NCBI GenBank assembly: GCA_903898785.1 | Contig: CAIUGU010000142.1 | Coordinates: 24,795 to 88,794 of the forward strand | Origin: an uncultured Pseudomonadota bacterium | Lineage (GTDB): Bacteria > Pseudomonadota > Gammaproteobacteria > Steroidobacterales > Steroidobacteraceae | DNA: 64,000 nt | Reading direction: 5' to 3' | Shown: piece by piece, positions 49,655-59,544 of the stretch | Position numbering within the stretch: the stretch's first letter is position 1 | Layout: every line of letters starts with the position of its first letter | Made by a program: the position numbers and the translations under genes | The notes under the pieces: generated by a model | Databases searched by the model: none | What the model was told of the DNA's origin: nothing | The model's input: only the letters and a program-made list of their open reading frames with translations

Positions 49655-50329
49655 ATGAACGAACTCGAGATAACGGGTCGCGCCCGCACGCACATCGTCG
49701 CGCTCGACTCCCCCCGTTGTGCGCTGCATTACGAAGTGGTCGCGGCGTTCCTCGCCATGCGGGATGCGGCGGCCCTCGACGGAATCGACCTGCAGGCGGC
49801 CTCGAGTTTTCGCGATTTCGACCAGCAGGTGGCCATCTGGAACGCCAAATGGTGTGGCGAGCGGCCGCTGCTCGATCGCCGGGGACAGCCGCTCGATCCT
49901 GCGTCCCTGCCGGAGGCCGAGCGGGTCGACGCGATCCTGTGCTGGTCCGCCGTTCCGGGCGGCAGCCGCCATCACTGGGGGTCGGACATCGATGTCATCG
50001 ATCGCGCCGCGCTCGGACCGGGCTACAAGGTACAGCTCGTCGAACAGGAGTACCGCCCGGACGGGGTGTTTGCGGGCCTGACCCGCTGGCTGGACGCCAA
50101 CATGCGCCGTTTCGGCTTCTTCCGCCCGTTCCGCGAGGACCGGGGCGGCGTCAGCCCCGAGCCGTGGCACCTGAGCTACGCGCCGGTATCGCTGCCCGCC
50201 ATCGAGCTGCTGGATCTGTCTGTCCTGCGGCGTGCCATCGAAGGCAGCGCCCTCGCGTGCAAGGCACAGGTGCTGTCGCGCCTGCCTGAAATCTATACGC
50301 GGTTCGTGCTGGCAATCGATCCGCCTTGA
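49655..50329 (+). CDS. M15 family D-Ala-D-Ala carboxypeptidase-like protein
   Basis: 224 aa; ASSFRDFDQQVAIWN, GGSRHHWGSDIDVID, EPWHLSYAP zinc-peptidase motifs. Confidence 0.85.
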   Translation: MNELEITGRARTHIVALDSPRCALHYEVVAAFLAMRDAAALDGIDLQAASSFRDFDQQVAIWNAKWCGERPLLDRRGQPLDPASLPEAERVDAILCWSAVPGGSRHHWGSDIDVIDRAALGPGYKVQLVEQEYRPDGVFAGLTRWLDANMRRFGFFRPFREDRGGVSPEPWHLSYAPVSLPAIELLDLSVLRRAIEGSALACKAQVLSRLPEIYTRFVLAIDPP

Positions 50330-50401
50330 TTGCCGTCGGGACGGCTGCTGCCCGGACCGGCAATTGACAGGGCCTGGAGCGAGGCGCGCCGGGGCTTGAT
50401 G

Positions 50402-50433
50402 CCTACCGGGGCAGGATTGCCTGCGCCGGTAGG
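50402..50433. repeat. Hairpin between convergent genes, CCTACCGG ... CCGGTAGG
   Basis: CCTACCGGggCAGGattgCCTGcgCCGGTAGG; shares the CCTACCGG core with the REP-like elements. Confidence 0.7.
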
Positions 50434-50440
50434 TGCCCAA

Positions 50441-51277
50441 TCACTGGATCGGCTTGCAGGGCGCAGGCGCCCATTTCGAGCCGTCCCTTTCACGGCGGAA
50501 GTGCGTGCTGGTGACGTATTGCTGGGCCAGGTACATCGGGTCATCGACCAGCGTGGTGACCGCCAGCCATTCCTGGCCGTCTTCCAGCTTGAACTGGTCG
50601 TAGAACTCCGTGACCTTGGCATTCGCGCTGTAGGGGACGCCATTCCGGCGCAGCCAGCCCGCGACGAGATCGGTCGTCACCACCTGGAGTGTGGCGCCGC
50701 CGGTGGGCGGCGGTACACCGCGCAGCGGGCTCCGCAGCGGTAACTGCCAGAGCGCCGCAGAGTAGCCCTGCAGGCTCTTGGCGTTCCCGGCAGGGGCCGG
50801 CTTGTTGAAGATGAAGCGCCGCGTCTGCTGGCCCGCGTCCGTCTCCACCTTGAGCACGTCGTCGGATTCCCAGCTGACGCGAAGCCGCGTCGGCATCCGC
50901 ATCAGTGCGGCCGCGCCGTAGGCCTTGCACGACCCATCCTCGGCGGGATTCCATTCGCTGGTGACCTTGCGGCCTTCCGGGTTCATCGGCAGGCTGGTCA
51001 CGTCGCCCTTCGGGGGCGTCACCATCCGGTACATCCAGTCTTCGGTCACGACCGAGACCCAGTACCCTGTCATGTCGAATGGGGCATCGGCCTTGCCCTG
51101 CGGAGGCGTCGGCGGTGCGGCGCGTGCTGCCGTGGAATTGGGTGTCGGCGGCTGCGGCGGGGCCTGGCCTGCCGTTGCCGCAATGACCACCAGCGAGAGC
51201 CCGCAGAACACGGCGCTCCGTGCTGCGTTCAACCAGGTGCGCGAAGTGCGGCGCTTGGATTGGGTATGCATCGTCAT
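50441..51277 (-). CDS. Secreted hypothetical protein, third gene of the MBL operon
   Basis: 278 aa with signal peptide; FDMTGYWVSVVTEDWMYRMVTPPKGDV; ATG overlaps MBL stop (ATGA at 51274-51277). Confidence 0.8.
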   Translation of the reverse strand: MTMHTQSKRRTSRTWLNAARSAVFCGLSLVVIAATAGQAPPQPPTPNSTAARAAPPTPPQGKADAPFDMTGYWVSVVTEDWMYRMVTPPKGDVTSLPMNPEGRKVTSEWNPAEDGSCKAYGAAALMRMPTRLRVSWESDDVLKVETDAGQQTRRFIFNKPAPAGNAKSLQGYSAALWQLPLRSPLRGVPPPTGGATLQVVTTDLVAGWLRRNGVPYSANAKVTEFYDQFKLEDGQEWLAVTTLVDDPMYLAQQYVTSTHFRRERDGSKWAPAPCKPIQ

Positions 51278-52380
51278 CTTCCTCCACCGCCGTTGGCCGC
51301 TTCCTTCAGCTGCTTGTAGACGGTCTCTATGAACATGTCCGTCGTCCAGAAGCCGGTCGTCGAGCCGTAGCGGCCGTCGTAGTCGAGCGTGGGCCGGGCC
51401 GCCTTCACCTGCTCGATCGTCATGCCCTTCGCCACCATGCTCTGGATGCGGTTGCGGATGATGGTGATCATGTCGCGATAGTCGAAGACGTCCGATTCGT
51501 CGCCCACGCGCCCGTGGCCCGGGATGATCATCGTGCCGCCTTCCTCGTTGATGTCCGGGATCGCGATGTCGACCAGCTTGTTGAGGCCGGCGATGATGCC
51601 GTTGATGTGCCCGCCGCGCGCGACATCGATGAATGGATAGCCGTTGGCGTTCCAGATGTCGCCGGCGCTGACGACATCGGAGCTGCGGAAGAAGACGAAG
51701 GTGTCCGCATCCGTGTGGGCCGTCGGCTGGTGCAGCAGCTCGATGCCCTCGCCGTTGAAGTAGATCTCGTACTTCTCGCCCGTGTAGTACTCGGTCGGCC
51801 AGTTGGCCTTGGCGGTTTCCTGCGGCGTGCCCTCGGCCCTGAGCAGGTTGAACTGCACGTTCTCGTGGGCAATCATCGTCGCGCCCTTCATGCCCTCGGG
51901 GTTGTCGTTGCGCTCGTTGCCGCCGAAGACCTTCGAGCCGTACTTGCCGACGGCGTAGTTGCCGCCGATGTGGTCCTCGTGCGCATGCGTGTTGAGGATG
52001 AAGCGCAGCGGCTTGTTGCCCGCCAGCTTGCGGACCTCGGCGATGATCTTTTCCCCCATCTGCGCGTACTGCGTGTCCACGAGCAGCACGCCCTCGTCGC
52101 CGATCTGCACCGTCACGTTGCCGCCGGCGCCCTGGAGGACCCAGATGTTGCCCTTGACGTGCTTCGACCGGACCTGCACGGCGGAAAAGTCGGGCTGTGC
52201 AGGGGGCTGCGCGGCGGGTGCGGCACGGCGTGGCGGCTGCGCGGCCAGCGATGACCCGGCGACGAGCACTCCCAGTACTGCTGCGGCGAGCAGCGCTTTG
52301 CCACCTGTCCGCTGCGAGAAGCTGTTACCCATGAATGATGCTCCAACGAGATTCTTGAGGCCTGGTAAGGCGGTGTTCAT
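51274..52380 (-). CDS. MBL-fold metallo-hydrolase, secreted
   Basis: LRFILNTHAHEDHIGGNYAVG (HxHxDH), IIPGHGRVGDESDV; signal-like N-terminus; ATG overlaps the upstream stop (ATGA at 52377-52380 region). Confidence 0.9.
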   Translation of the reverse strand: MNTALPGLKNLVGASFMGNSFSQRTGGKALLAAAVLGVLVAGSSLAAQPPRRAAPAAQPPAQPDFSAVQVRSKHVKGNIWVLQGAGGNVTVQIGDEGVLLVDTQYAQMGEKIIAEVRKLAGNKPLRFILNTHAHEDHIGGNYAVGKYGSKVFGGNERNDNPEGMKGATMIAHENVQFNLLRAEGTPQETAKANWPTEYYTGEKYEIYFNGEGIELLHQPTAHTDADTFVFFRSSDVVSAGDIWNANGYPFIDVARGGHINGIIAGLNKLVDIAIPDINEEGGTMIIPGHGRVGDESDVFDYRDMITIIRNRIQSMVAKGMTIEQVKAARPTLDYDGRYGSTTGFWTTDMFIETVYKQLKEAANGGGGR

Positions 52381-53261
52381 CAGCGCGCACGCGCCTTCAC
52401 TTCCTGCAGCTTCTTCTGGAATTCCGGCAGGAGCGTATCGGGGCCGCCCTGGATCATCTCGATCGGCAGGCCGACCGACTCCGCGAACTCCTTGCTCGCC
52501 GTGCGTTCGCCCAGTTCGCCGTGGGGGATCAGCCCGGCTTCGCGCGGCACTTCGATGGCGTAGCGGCACGGATACGGCGTCATCGTGCCGTTCGGCTGGT
52601 AACGGAAGTTGTTGGTGTGCACGTACGGTTCGCTCAGGTACACCGGGTCCGCCACGATGGATACGTGCATCAGCACGTCGCCGTGGCGGTGGAAGCGGTC
52701 GACCAGCGTGGCGCGATCGCTGACCACCACGCCGCTGCGGCGGATGTACGACGACTTGAGGTGCGTGGTCTTGCCGACGAGGTACTGGCCTTCCCACTTG
52801 GCCGTAGAGAAGCCCTGCCAGGTGTGCGGCGTCATGTCGTCCGGGTGCGGGCGGCCGTCCACCCAGAACTTGCGCTCCGGGCCGCCGGCCCATTGCTGGC
52901 GGGTATTGATGCTGAGGAGGTCCTGCGAACGCTCGTCGCGGTCGTGCCACATGCGCATCGCGCCCACGGCGCGGAAGCCGTAGAACGCCGGGTGCGGCTT
53001 GCACTGGTGCTCGGGCACCGTCAGCAGGCTGGGATCCCAGGTATCGGCCCGCAGCCGGCCCGCTTCATTGAGGGGGATGCCCGTGTAGTCGCCTGCGGGC
53101 GGGCCCTGGCCGCGCTCGAGGTTGTCCTCGTGGAAGATCGGGAACCAGTACCCGTCGAACGTGGCTGCCTGAGCATTGGCCTGCTGGTTGGCCAGCAGGC
53201 AGAACAGGAAGACGGCTGCGGCGCTCGCTGCCAGCACACGCCTGAAGAACTCGCTGATCAT
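52380..53261 (-). CDS. Secreted hypothetical protein, first gene of the MBL operon
   Basis: MISEFFRRVLAASAAAVFLFCLLANQQANAQAATFDGYWFPIFHEDNLERGQGPPAGDYTGIPLNEAGRLRADTWDPSLLTVPEHQCKPHP. Confidence 0.8.
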   Translation of the reverse strand: MISEFFRRVLAASAAAVFLFCLLANQQANAQAATFDGYWFPIFHEDNLERGQGPPAGDYTGIPLNEAGRLRADTWDPSLLTVPEHQCKPHPAFYGFRAVGAMRMWHDRDERSQDLLSINTRQQWAGGPERKFWVDGRPHPDDMTPHTWQGFSTAKWEGQYLVGKTTHLKSSYIRRSGVVVSDRATLVDRFHRHGDVLMHVSIVADPVYLSEPYVHTNNFRYQPNGTMTPYPCRYAIEVPREAGLIPHGELGERTASKEFAESVGLPIEMIQGGPDTLLPEFQKKLQEVKARAR

Positions 53262-53444
53262 GGCCCTGAACCCCCGCGGACAGTAGATGACGACCCAGCT
53301 GATGCAACGCTCTCGCGATCCCCGGCTGCGGCGCGCAGTCCTTCGCAATGACGCGAACGGTCAGGGAGCGCCGCCTCGGAAACCCCTGCTTACCCAATAC
53401 GCGCCTGCCAACGGAATCCTCACATCGGCGCGGGCAGGGGTTCC

Positions 53445-54002
53445 CTAGGGGGTTTCCACTTTACACAGGGCGCACAGCGGCCAGTAGTGCTTTTCCACCC
53501 TGCGCATCTGTGCAACCTGGTCCTGCTCGAAGTACCGAGTGAGCGCCGCGGCCGCGGGACCCTCATTGAAGCCGAAACCCGCGATCCGGACATGCGTCAT
53601 CTCGGCGCCGAGCGGCGCGAAATAGACGATCGACCACGTGTTGGCGAACGCGCCCGCATCGGGGAAGCCCGCAGGGGCCTGGCGGACGCGCAGCGACAAC
53701 AGCCGCTGCGGCTCGTAAGCGATGATCTCGCTGACCGTCGTGCCCGCGTCGCCCAGGGTTCCCTTCGGATCCGGCTGCACGCGCAAGAGCCCGCCCATCT
53801 TGAGATCCACTGCGGACTGCGCGACGCCGACGGATGCGTACCCCTCGCGAGTGGCAAAAGCCTGCCAGACGGTGGCGAGCGGGGCATTGATGATGGCTTC
53901 TGCCACCAGCGGCTCGGCAGCCTCGGCCCGCTGGGGCGACAGCGATACCAGGCAGCCCGTGGCGAGCAGGGCCAACGTCAGGTTACGTGCGAATGCGGTC
54001 AT
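53445..54002 (-). CDS. SRPBCC (START/AHSA1-like) domain secreted protein
   Basis: MTAFARNLTLALLATGCLVSLSPQRAEAAEPLVAEAIINAPLATVWQAFATREGYASVGVAQSAVDLKMGGLLRV. Confidence 0.83.
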   Translation of the reverse strand: MTAFARNLTLALLATGCLVSLSPQRAEAAEPLVAEAIINAPLATVWQAFATREGYASVGVAQSAVDLKMGGLLRVQPDPKGTLGDAGTTVSEIIAYEPQRLLSLRVRQAPAGFPDAGAFANTWSIVYFAPLGAEMTHVRIAGFGFNEGPAAAALTRYFEQDQVAQMRRVEKHYWPLCALCKVETP

Positions 54003-54030
54003 GCTGTTTCCCCGAAAAAGACTCGCGGCT

Positions 54031-57000
54031 TCAAGGCCGCTCGATGATGAACTCTACATCGGCGCTCTGGTGCTCGCCGGCTTCCGTCTTGAGCACCCAG
54101 CGATCGGTGATCGTATACCGAAGTTTCAGCGTGTTGATCGATTCCGTGAGCGAGATGCCGTAGCTGACGAACAGCCGCGGCGACAGGAACTTGCCGAGCA
54201 CCAGCGCCGTCTGGTTCGCGCCCTGCGTCTGCACGCCCACTTCCTCGAGGCCGAGGCGCCGGCCCAGTTGCGCCGCCAGGATCCCGCCGCCCTGCAGCGC
54301 GAGCGAGTCGCGCGCGGAGCCGACCGCCGCGGTATCGCGATTCTGCAGGTCGTCGAGCGGCTTGCCCACCAGCAGGTACGACAGGATCTGCGTCTGCGAC
54401 ATGCTCGGCTCGGAGTAGAACCCGAATCGCGGTTCACGCAGCGTGCCCCGCACGTTGAGGCCCACCTTCGTGGTCTCGATCCTGCGCTCGGCCTGGATAT
54501 CGAGCCCGGGATCGTCGAGCGGCGTCCCGTCGAACAGCAGCCGGCCGCGGCTGATGTCGAGCTTCTGGCCGTATGCCTCGTACTTGCCGTTCGCGACGGT
54601 GAGCTCGCCGCGACCGATCGCGATCAGGCCGGTGCGCGTCAGCGTATTGACGCTGCCGCCCAGCTTGCCTTGCAGGCCGAACGTGTCGAGCTGGACGTCG
54701 TCACCGAGGCGCACGCGGATGCCGCTGCTGACCTCGTACCTGCCGCCGCCCATGACGGGTTCGTCTGCCAGCAGGCGACTGTCCGCCGAGATCTGCACGG
54801 CGCCGCTCAGGTCCCGCGGCTGGATGCGCGCGCTCGGGATGAATACCTCGCCTTCGGCACGGATGCTGCGCGGGTCGATCTTGAACGTGAGGTCGGGAGA
54901 AGCGACGACGCGATACTCGGGCAGGTCGGCCACGAGCAGGTGGTCGCCCTTGAGCTGCAACGTACCGACCGGGCGGCCGTCTTGCCAGTTGAGCGTGCCA
55001 CCCAGGTTCCAGGTGCCGTCGCCCGCCCGGCCGTTGCCGGTGAACTGCAGGCGATTGGCGGCGAGGTTGAGTTGTACCTCCATCTGCCGCAGCGCCAGGT
55101 TCAGCCGGTAGAGATCGAGTTCGCCGCGATTGAGTTCGATGCGTCCGTCGAGCTGGGGGGCATCGACACGTCCCGACAGCGTGACGTCGGCTACCAGCGC
55201 ACCGGAGGCATCGTCGATCTCCGCGACGAGCACCGGCAGCAGGTTGGCGTCGCCCATGCGTCCGCGAATGCGGCCCGAGAGCGGCGACTGGCCGAGATCG
55301 ACGCCGGGCACGCGGGTCAGCGTCGCGTTGGCCGCGATGAAGGATTCCGCCGTGCCGGACAGGCCGACAGCCACCGACAGGCTCGTCGCGTCCGCGCGGA
55401 TATCCGCGCGACCCGACCCGAGCTGCACGGTCTCCGTGCTCTTGGCATCCTCGCTCGCGAGGCGATACACGATGCCGCCGCCCGTGAGCACGATCGACGC
55501 GTCGCCGCGCCACGGCATCGTGGGGCTGCCCTCGGCGGTGACATCGAGGTCCATCTTCCCGAGGTACTGCGGCTGGTCCGCGAGGATTTCGCGCAGGATG
55601 TCGAGCGGGATGTCATCGCCGGTGGCCGCGATGCGCCAGGGGCCTTGCCGCCGCCATAGGCCGCTGCCGCATACGCTGCTGTCGAGCAGGTACAGGCACA
55701 GCTCGCCGACCTCGATGCGCTCCCGGGAGAAGAGGGCTTGCGCAGGCTTGGCGAGGCGAAGGGGCTGCGTGCCGTCGGCATCGAGCAGGCGACCCGAAGC
55801 GATCTGCCCCGACCAGACCTCGTTCGCATAACTGCCTGATACCTCGAGTTCCGCGGTCGCCACCTTGCCGCGCGTGGCGCGCGACGCGAGCTGCGCGCGC
55901 AGCGTGTGCGCACCGGGGTTGCCGTTGCCGGTGATCCTGAGGCTGTCCGCCTGCACCGGCCCGCGGCGCAGTGCGCCGGCATCGATGCGAACCGCAGAGG
56001 CCGTCCTGCCCGCCGGGTCCACGTCGATGTCGGCGCTGAGCGATCCGACGGACCAGTCGCCGAGCGCAAGGCCTGCCGCCTCGATGTCCGCCACGACATG
56101 CGGCAACCGCAGCGGCCCCACGGCGCTGCCGCTGAATTGCACCCGTCCGGACGCCTCCGGCCACAACGAAGCGAGCGACGTGGCATTCAGCGACCATCGC
56201 AGGTTGACGGCTTCACTCACCGTCCCGGCGACCGAGAGCCGCGCATTGCCGAGTGCAAGCGTGGTTTCGCCGAGCTGCCAGCCGCTCGCGCTCCTCGCGA
56301 CAGTGCCAGAGCCGTTAAGCGGCTGGCCGCGCAGCGTGCCCCGTAGCCGCGCGACGGCGAGGCGGAAGTCCGCGTCCGCAGTGAGGCCGCTGCCGGTCGC
56401 AGTGGCAGAGAAGTCGATGCGACCCGGGAACTGCGCGTTCAGGGACGCAGGATTCACGTCCTTGCCCGTCGCGCTCACCGTCCAGCCTTGTGGTGCTGCC
56501 AGCGCAAGCGAGCCCGCGCCCGAGACCCGGCCGTCCAGCAGATCAAGCTGGTAGGACGCGATCTGCAGGGCATCCGGGGAGACGGAGCCCGTGACGGCGG
56601 CCGTGGCAGCGGGCAGCTGCGGCGTCACGATGCTTGCATTCGCAGTGAACTGGTAGGGCGACGCGCCCGACACCGTGAGGCGACCGGCCGGACTGCGGAC
56701 TGCGGGAGAGGTCGCGGACAGAGGCCACTGCAGTGACTGCCACGTGGTCGTCATGCTCAACGCTGGCGGTCCTCCCGCGAACCTCGCCTCGCCGGCAAGG
56801 TCGATGCGCAGCGCTGAACCGGGCTGCGTGAGGCGGGCCGCGGTAATGGCGAGCGTACGGTCCGCGTAGCGTCCGTTGGCATCGATCAGCAGGGGTGCAC
56901 GATCGAGCGCGGGCACGGCGAGCTGGCCGTTGACGCGGATGCCATCGGGACGGGCAGAGAAGTCGAGCGCCACCGCCTGGAGCGTGGTCCTGCTCGACGG

Positions 57001-57789
57001 CAGCCACGGCTCCAGCGCGAAGGTCGTCGAGGTCACCTTGCCGTCGATCTGCCATGCGTCCTCGGGACGTGTCAGCTTGGCGCTGACATGGGCCGCCGCC
57101 GGCGCCGTGAGGTCGGCCTCGATCTGCAGCATGTCGGCACTGCCTCGGGCGGTGGCCGCGAGCGCAAGGTCGGGCCGCTCGCCATCCGGCACGACGCCGT
57201 GAACGTCGATGTCGAGGCCGACCGGCCGCGCCGCCGCCAGCTGGACAGTGCCCCCAAGGTCCGCAAGCGCGGAATCGATCGCGAGCTCCGTCACCCTGAG
57301 GCGGCTGGCATTCAGTTGTGCGGCGGCCTGCACGCGGTCGATCGAGAACGTCTGGCCGTTCTGCAGTGTCAGCGTGACAGCCGAGAGATCGATCCGGTCC
57401 ACCGCGATGCTGAGGAAGCCGGGCAGGAACCTGACTGGTGTCGTGGGCTCCGGCTCATCGGGCGCCGGCTTCAGTTCGACCACGGACCTCGCGGCGGTGG
57501 CGGACGTGATGTCGATCGTCTGCAGCGCGAGCCAGCGCAGGTGCAGGTCGATGACGATGTCCTCCACGACAAGGTGCACGCGCTTGTGATCGAGCTCGAG
57601 ACGGGCAATGCGCAGCGGCCCCGTGAGCCGGCCCGACACGCCGTCGACGCGGATGCCCACGGTCTTGAGGCGCGACAGCTGCGTGGCCGCCAGCTCGATG
57701 CCCGTCTGCGTGTACGCGAGGACGTAGAACGCGGCCCCGGCTGCGACCAGCAGCAGCGCGACCACGACGAGGGCAATGCGCGTGCGCAT
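54031..57789 (-). CDS. tamB: Translocation and assembly module protein TamB
   Basis: MRTRIALVVVALLLVAAGAAFYVLAYTQTGIELAATQLSRLKTVGIRVDGVSGRLTGPLRIARLELDH...; C-terminal DUF490 (GLDIQAERRIETTKVGLNVRGTLREPRFGFYSEPSMSQTQILSYLLVGKP). Confidence 0.92.
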   Translation of the reverse strand: MRTRIALVVVALLLVAAGAAFYVLAYTQTGIELAATQLSRLKTVGIRVDGVSGRLTGPLRIARLELDHKRVHLVVEDIVIDLHLRWLALQTIDITSATAARSVVELKPAPDEPEPTTPVRFLPGFLSIAVDRIDLSAVTLTLQNGQTFSIDRVQAAAQLNASRLRVTELAIDSALADLGGTVQLAAARPVGLDIDVHGVVPDGERPDLALAATARGSADMLQIEADLTAPAAAHVSAKLTRPEDAWQIDGKVTSTTFALEPWLPSSRTTLQAVALDFSARPDGIRVNGQLAVPALDRAPLLIDANGRYADRTLAITAARLTQPGSALRIDLAGEARFAGGPPALSMTTTWQSLQWPLSATSPAVRSPAGRLTVSGASPYQFTANASIVTPQLPAATAAVTGSVSPDALQIASYQLDLLDGRVSGAGSLALAAPQGWTVSATGKDVNPASLNAQFPGRIDFSATATGSGLTADADFRLAVARLRGTLRGQPLNGSGTVARSASGWQLGETTLALGNARLSVAGTVSEAVNLRWSLNATSLASLWPEASGRVQFSGSAVGPLRLPHVVADIEAAGLALGDWSVGSLSADIDVDPAGRTASAVRIDAGALRRGPVQADSLRITGNGNPGAHTLRAQLASRATRGKVATAELEVSGSYANEVWSGQIASGRLLDADGTQPLRLAKPAQALFSRERIEVGELCLYLLDSSVCGSGLWRRQGPWRIAATGDDIPLDILREILADQPQYLGKMDLDVTAEGSPTMPWRGDASIVLTGGGIVYRLASEDAKSTETVQLGSGRADIRADATSLSVAVGLSGTAESFIAANATLTRVPGVDLGQSPLSGRIRGRMGDANLLPVLVAEIDDASGALVADVTLSGRVDAPQLDGRIELNRGELDLYRLNLALRQMEVQLNLAANRLQFTGNGRAGDGTWNLGGTLNWQDGRPVGTLQLKGDHLLVADLPEYRVVASPDLTFKIDPRSIRAEGEVFIPSARIQPRDLSGAVQISADSRLLADEPVMGGGRYEVSSGIRVRLGDDVQLDTFGLQGKLGGSVNTLTRTGLIAIGRGELTVANGKYEAYGQKLDISRGRLLFDGTPLDDPGLDIQAERRIETTKVGLNVRGTLREPRFGFYSEPSMSQTQILSYLLVGKPLDDLQNRDTAAVGSARDSLALQGGGILAAQLGRRLGLEEVGVQTQGANQTALVLGKFLSPRLFVSYGISLTESINTLKLRYTITDRWVLKTEAGEHQSADVEFIIERP

Positions 57790-59510
57790 CAGAAAAGCGT
57801 CGAGATGTGCAAGTGCAGCCGCGGCGACCGTCCCGGCTCGGACAGCGCCTGCGCGACATCGACGCCGATGCTGGCCACCGACACGTGCCAGCGCACGCCT
57901 AGTCCGGCGGAGTACTCGAGCGGGTCGCCGAACTTGTTGAACGCATTGCCGCCGTCGGCAAACACGGCCACGCCGAAGTTGCGTGGCAGTTGCCGCTCCA
58001 GCTCGATCGTGCCGACGAGCAGGTGCCGGCCGCCGATGCTGTTGCCGGCATCGTCCTTGGGCGACAGTTCGTTGAGGCCGAAGCCGCGGACGCTGTTGTC
58101 GCCGCCGGCGAAGAAGCGCTGCGACGCCGGCAGCTCGGAGAAGTCCGCCACCTGGCTGACCCCGAGTTCGCCGCGCACGCGCAGGTGCCAGAGATCCGAC
58201 AGGTCGAAGATGCGTTCGCCCTGGAAGCGGAAGCGGATGTATGACGCGTCCGATCCCAGCGAACTCGGCGAACCGGTGAGTTCCGCATACAGCGAGTAGT
58301 GCAGCAGGTCGGTGGTCAGGCCCGGTCTCACCGGCAGTGTCGAGAAGCTGATGCCGGGGATCAGCAGCGTGTCCTTCTGCGAGGACAGCGTACCGTCCTC
58401 GAGCGGCAGCTCGGTGACTTCCTGCGACAGCCTGAGGAACAGCACCCGCTGCCACTTGCCGAGCACCTCGGTCAGGCCCGTGCCCAGCTCGTACTTCTTG
58501 CTGAACGTGTCGCCGAGTTCCTCGTTGCGCGCCAGCGCGCTGAAGTCGACCTTCTCGAGTGCGATGTCCATGACCGGGACGGCGTAGTGCAGCGACGCCT
58601 CCTCGACCACGCCGGAGCCGATCAGGCCGAGCTGCATGCGATGCCCGCGCGAGTTGACGCGACGATCGTCCCACGTGAGCCGCCCGCGGGCCCGCGTGTC
58701 GGTGGCGTAGCCCACGCTCGCCGCGTACCGGTGGCGCAGGTTGGCCCTGGCGCGGATGGTGACCGGCACGACCAGCTTCTCCTGGTCGCGTTCCGCCGTC
58801 TCGATCTCCACCGTGGAGAAGTACTGCGTGTCGTCGAGCACGTATTGCGTGCGCAGCAGGGCATCGACCGAGTACGCGTCGCCCTCGCGCATCCGCAACA
58901 GGCGCTGCATCGCCGCGTCGCGGATGGCGTCCTGCGTGATGGTGATGGGGCCGAAGCGGTACTGCGGACCGGTCTCGAGCTTGAGCCCGACGGTGGCGAC
59001 ATGCTGTTCGGGATCGATGACGAGTTCGTTGCTCGTGAACTTCGCATCGAGGAAACCCTGCCCGGTGGCGGCCCGCAGCAGGTTCGACTTCACCTGCTCG
59101 TAGGTGCCGTGGTTGAGGCGCAGTCCCGGGCGCAGGTCGCGACGGTCGAGCATCCTCGCGATTTCCGTGTTGCTGCTGCCGTCGCCGGTGACGGCGATCT
59201 CCACCGTCGACAGGCGGATCTCGGGACCCGGCGCCACGGCGATCGTGACCTTCCAGTCGTTGCCTGCGGGCACGACTGCGAAGTCGACCGAGGGCTCGTA
59301 GTAGCCGAGCGGTTCGAGCGCGCGCCGCGTCTCGAGCGGAATGCGGCGTTCGAGGCGCGCCATCGTGTCGGGCGTGATGTCGTCGCGTTCGGCGTAGCGA
59401 GTGAGGCTCAGGAAGGCACGGATGTTGTTGGCGAGGGCGTCGTCCACGCCAGTGATGTCGATCGCGACGTCGGCCTGCGCAGGGACCGCCGCCAGCATCG
59501 TTGCCAGCAT
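57789..59510 (-). CDS. tamA: BamA/TamA family outer-membrane protein (start uncertain)
   Basis: POTRA region and Omp85 C-terminus (FFAGGDNSVRGFGLNELSPKD, VFADGGNAFNKF); ATGA overlap with tamB at 57786-57791. Confidence 0.9.
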   Translation of the reverse strand: MLATMLAAVPAQADVAIDITGVDDALANNIRAFLSLTRYAERDDITPDTMARLERRIPLETRRALEPLGYYEPSVDFAVVPAGNDWKVTIAVAPGPEIRLSTVEIAVTGDGSSNTEIARMLDRRDLRPGLRLNHGTYEQVKSNLLRAATGQGFLDAKFTSNELVIDPEQHVATVGLKLETGPQYRFGPITITQDAIRDAAMQRLLRMREGDAYSVDALLRTQYVLDDTQYFSTVEIETAERDQEKLVVPVTIRARANLRHRYAASVGYATDTRARGRLTWDDRRVNSRGHRMQLGLIGSGVVEEASLHYAVPVMDIALEKVDFSALARNEELGDTFSKKYELGTGLTEVLGKWQRVLFLRLSQEVTELPLEDGTLSSQKDTLLIPGISFSTLPVRPGLTTDLLHYSLYAELTGSPSSLGSDASYIRFRFQGERIFDLSDLWHLRVRGELGVSQVADFSELPASQRFFAGGDNSVRGFGLNELSPKDDAGNSIGGRHLLVGTIELERQLPRNFGVAVFADGGNAFNKFGDPLEYSAGLGVRWHVSVASIGVDVAQALSEPGRSPRLHLHISTLF

Positions 59511-59544
59511 CGCGAGGCCGGCGCTGACGCTGGCCTTCAGCGGC

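Noticed and set aside
53722-55659. 645-aa plus-strand ORF
   Set aside because: Antisense to tamB; no domain signature.
57790-58674. N-terminal extension of the 1547-aa tamB ORF
   Set aside because: Out-of-frame read through tamA; the true tamB start is the ATG at 57789, overlapping the tamA stop.
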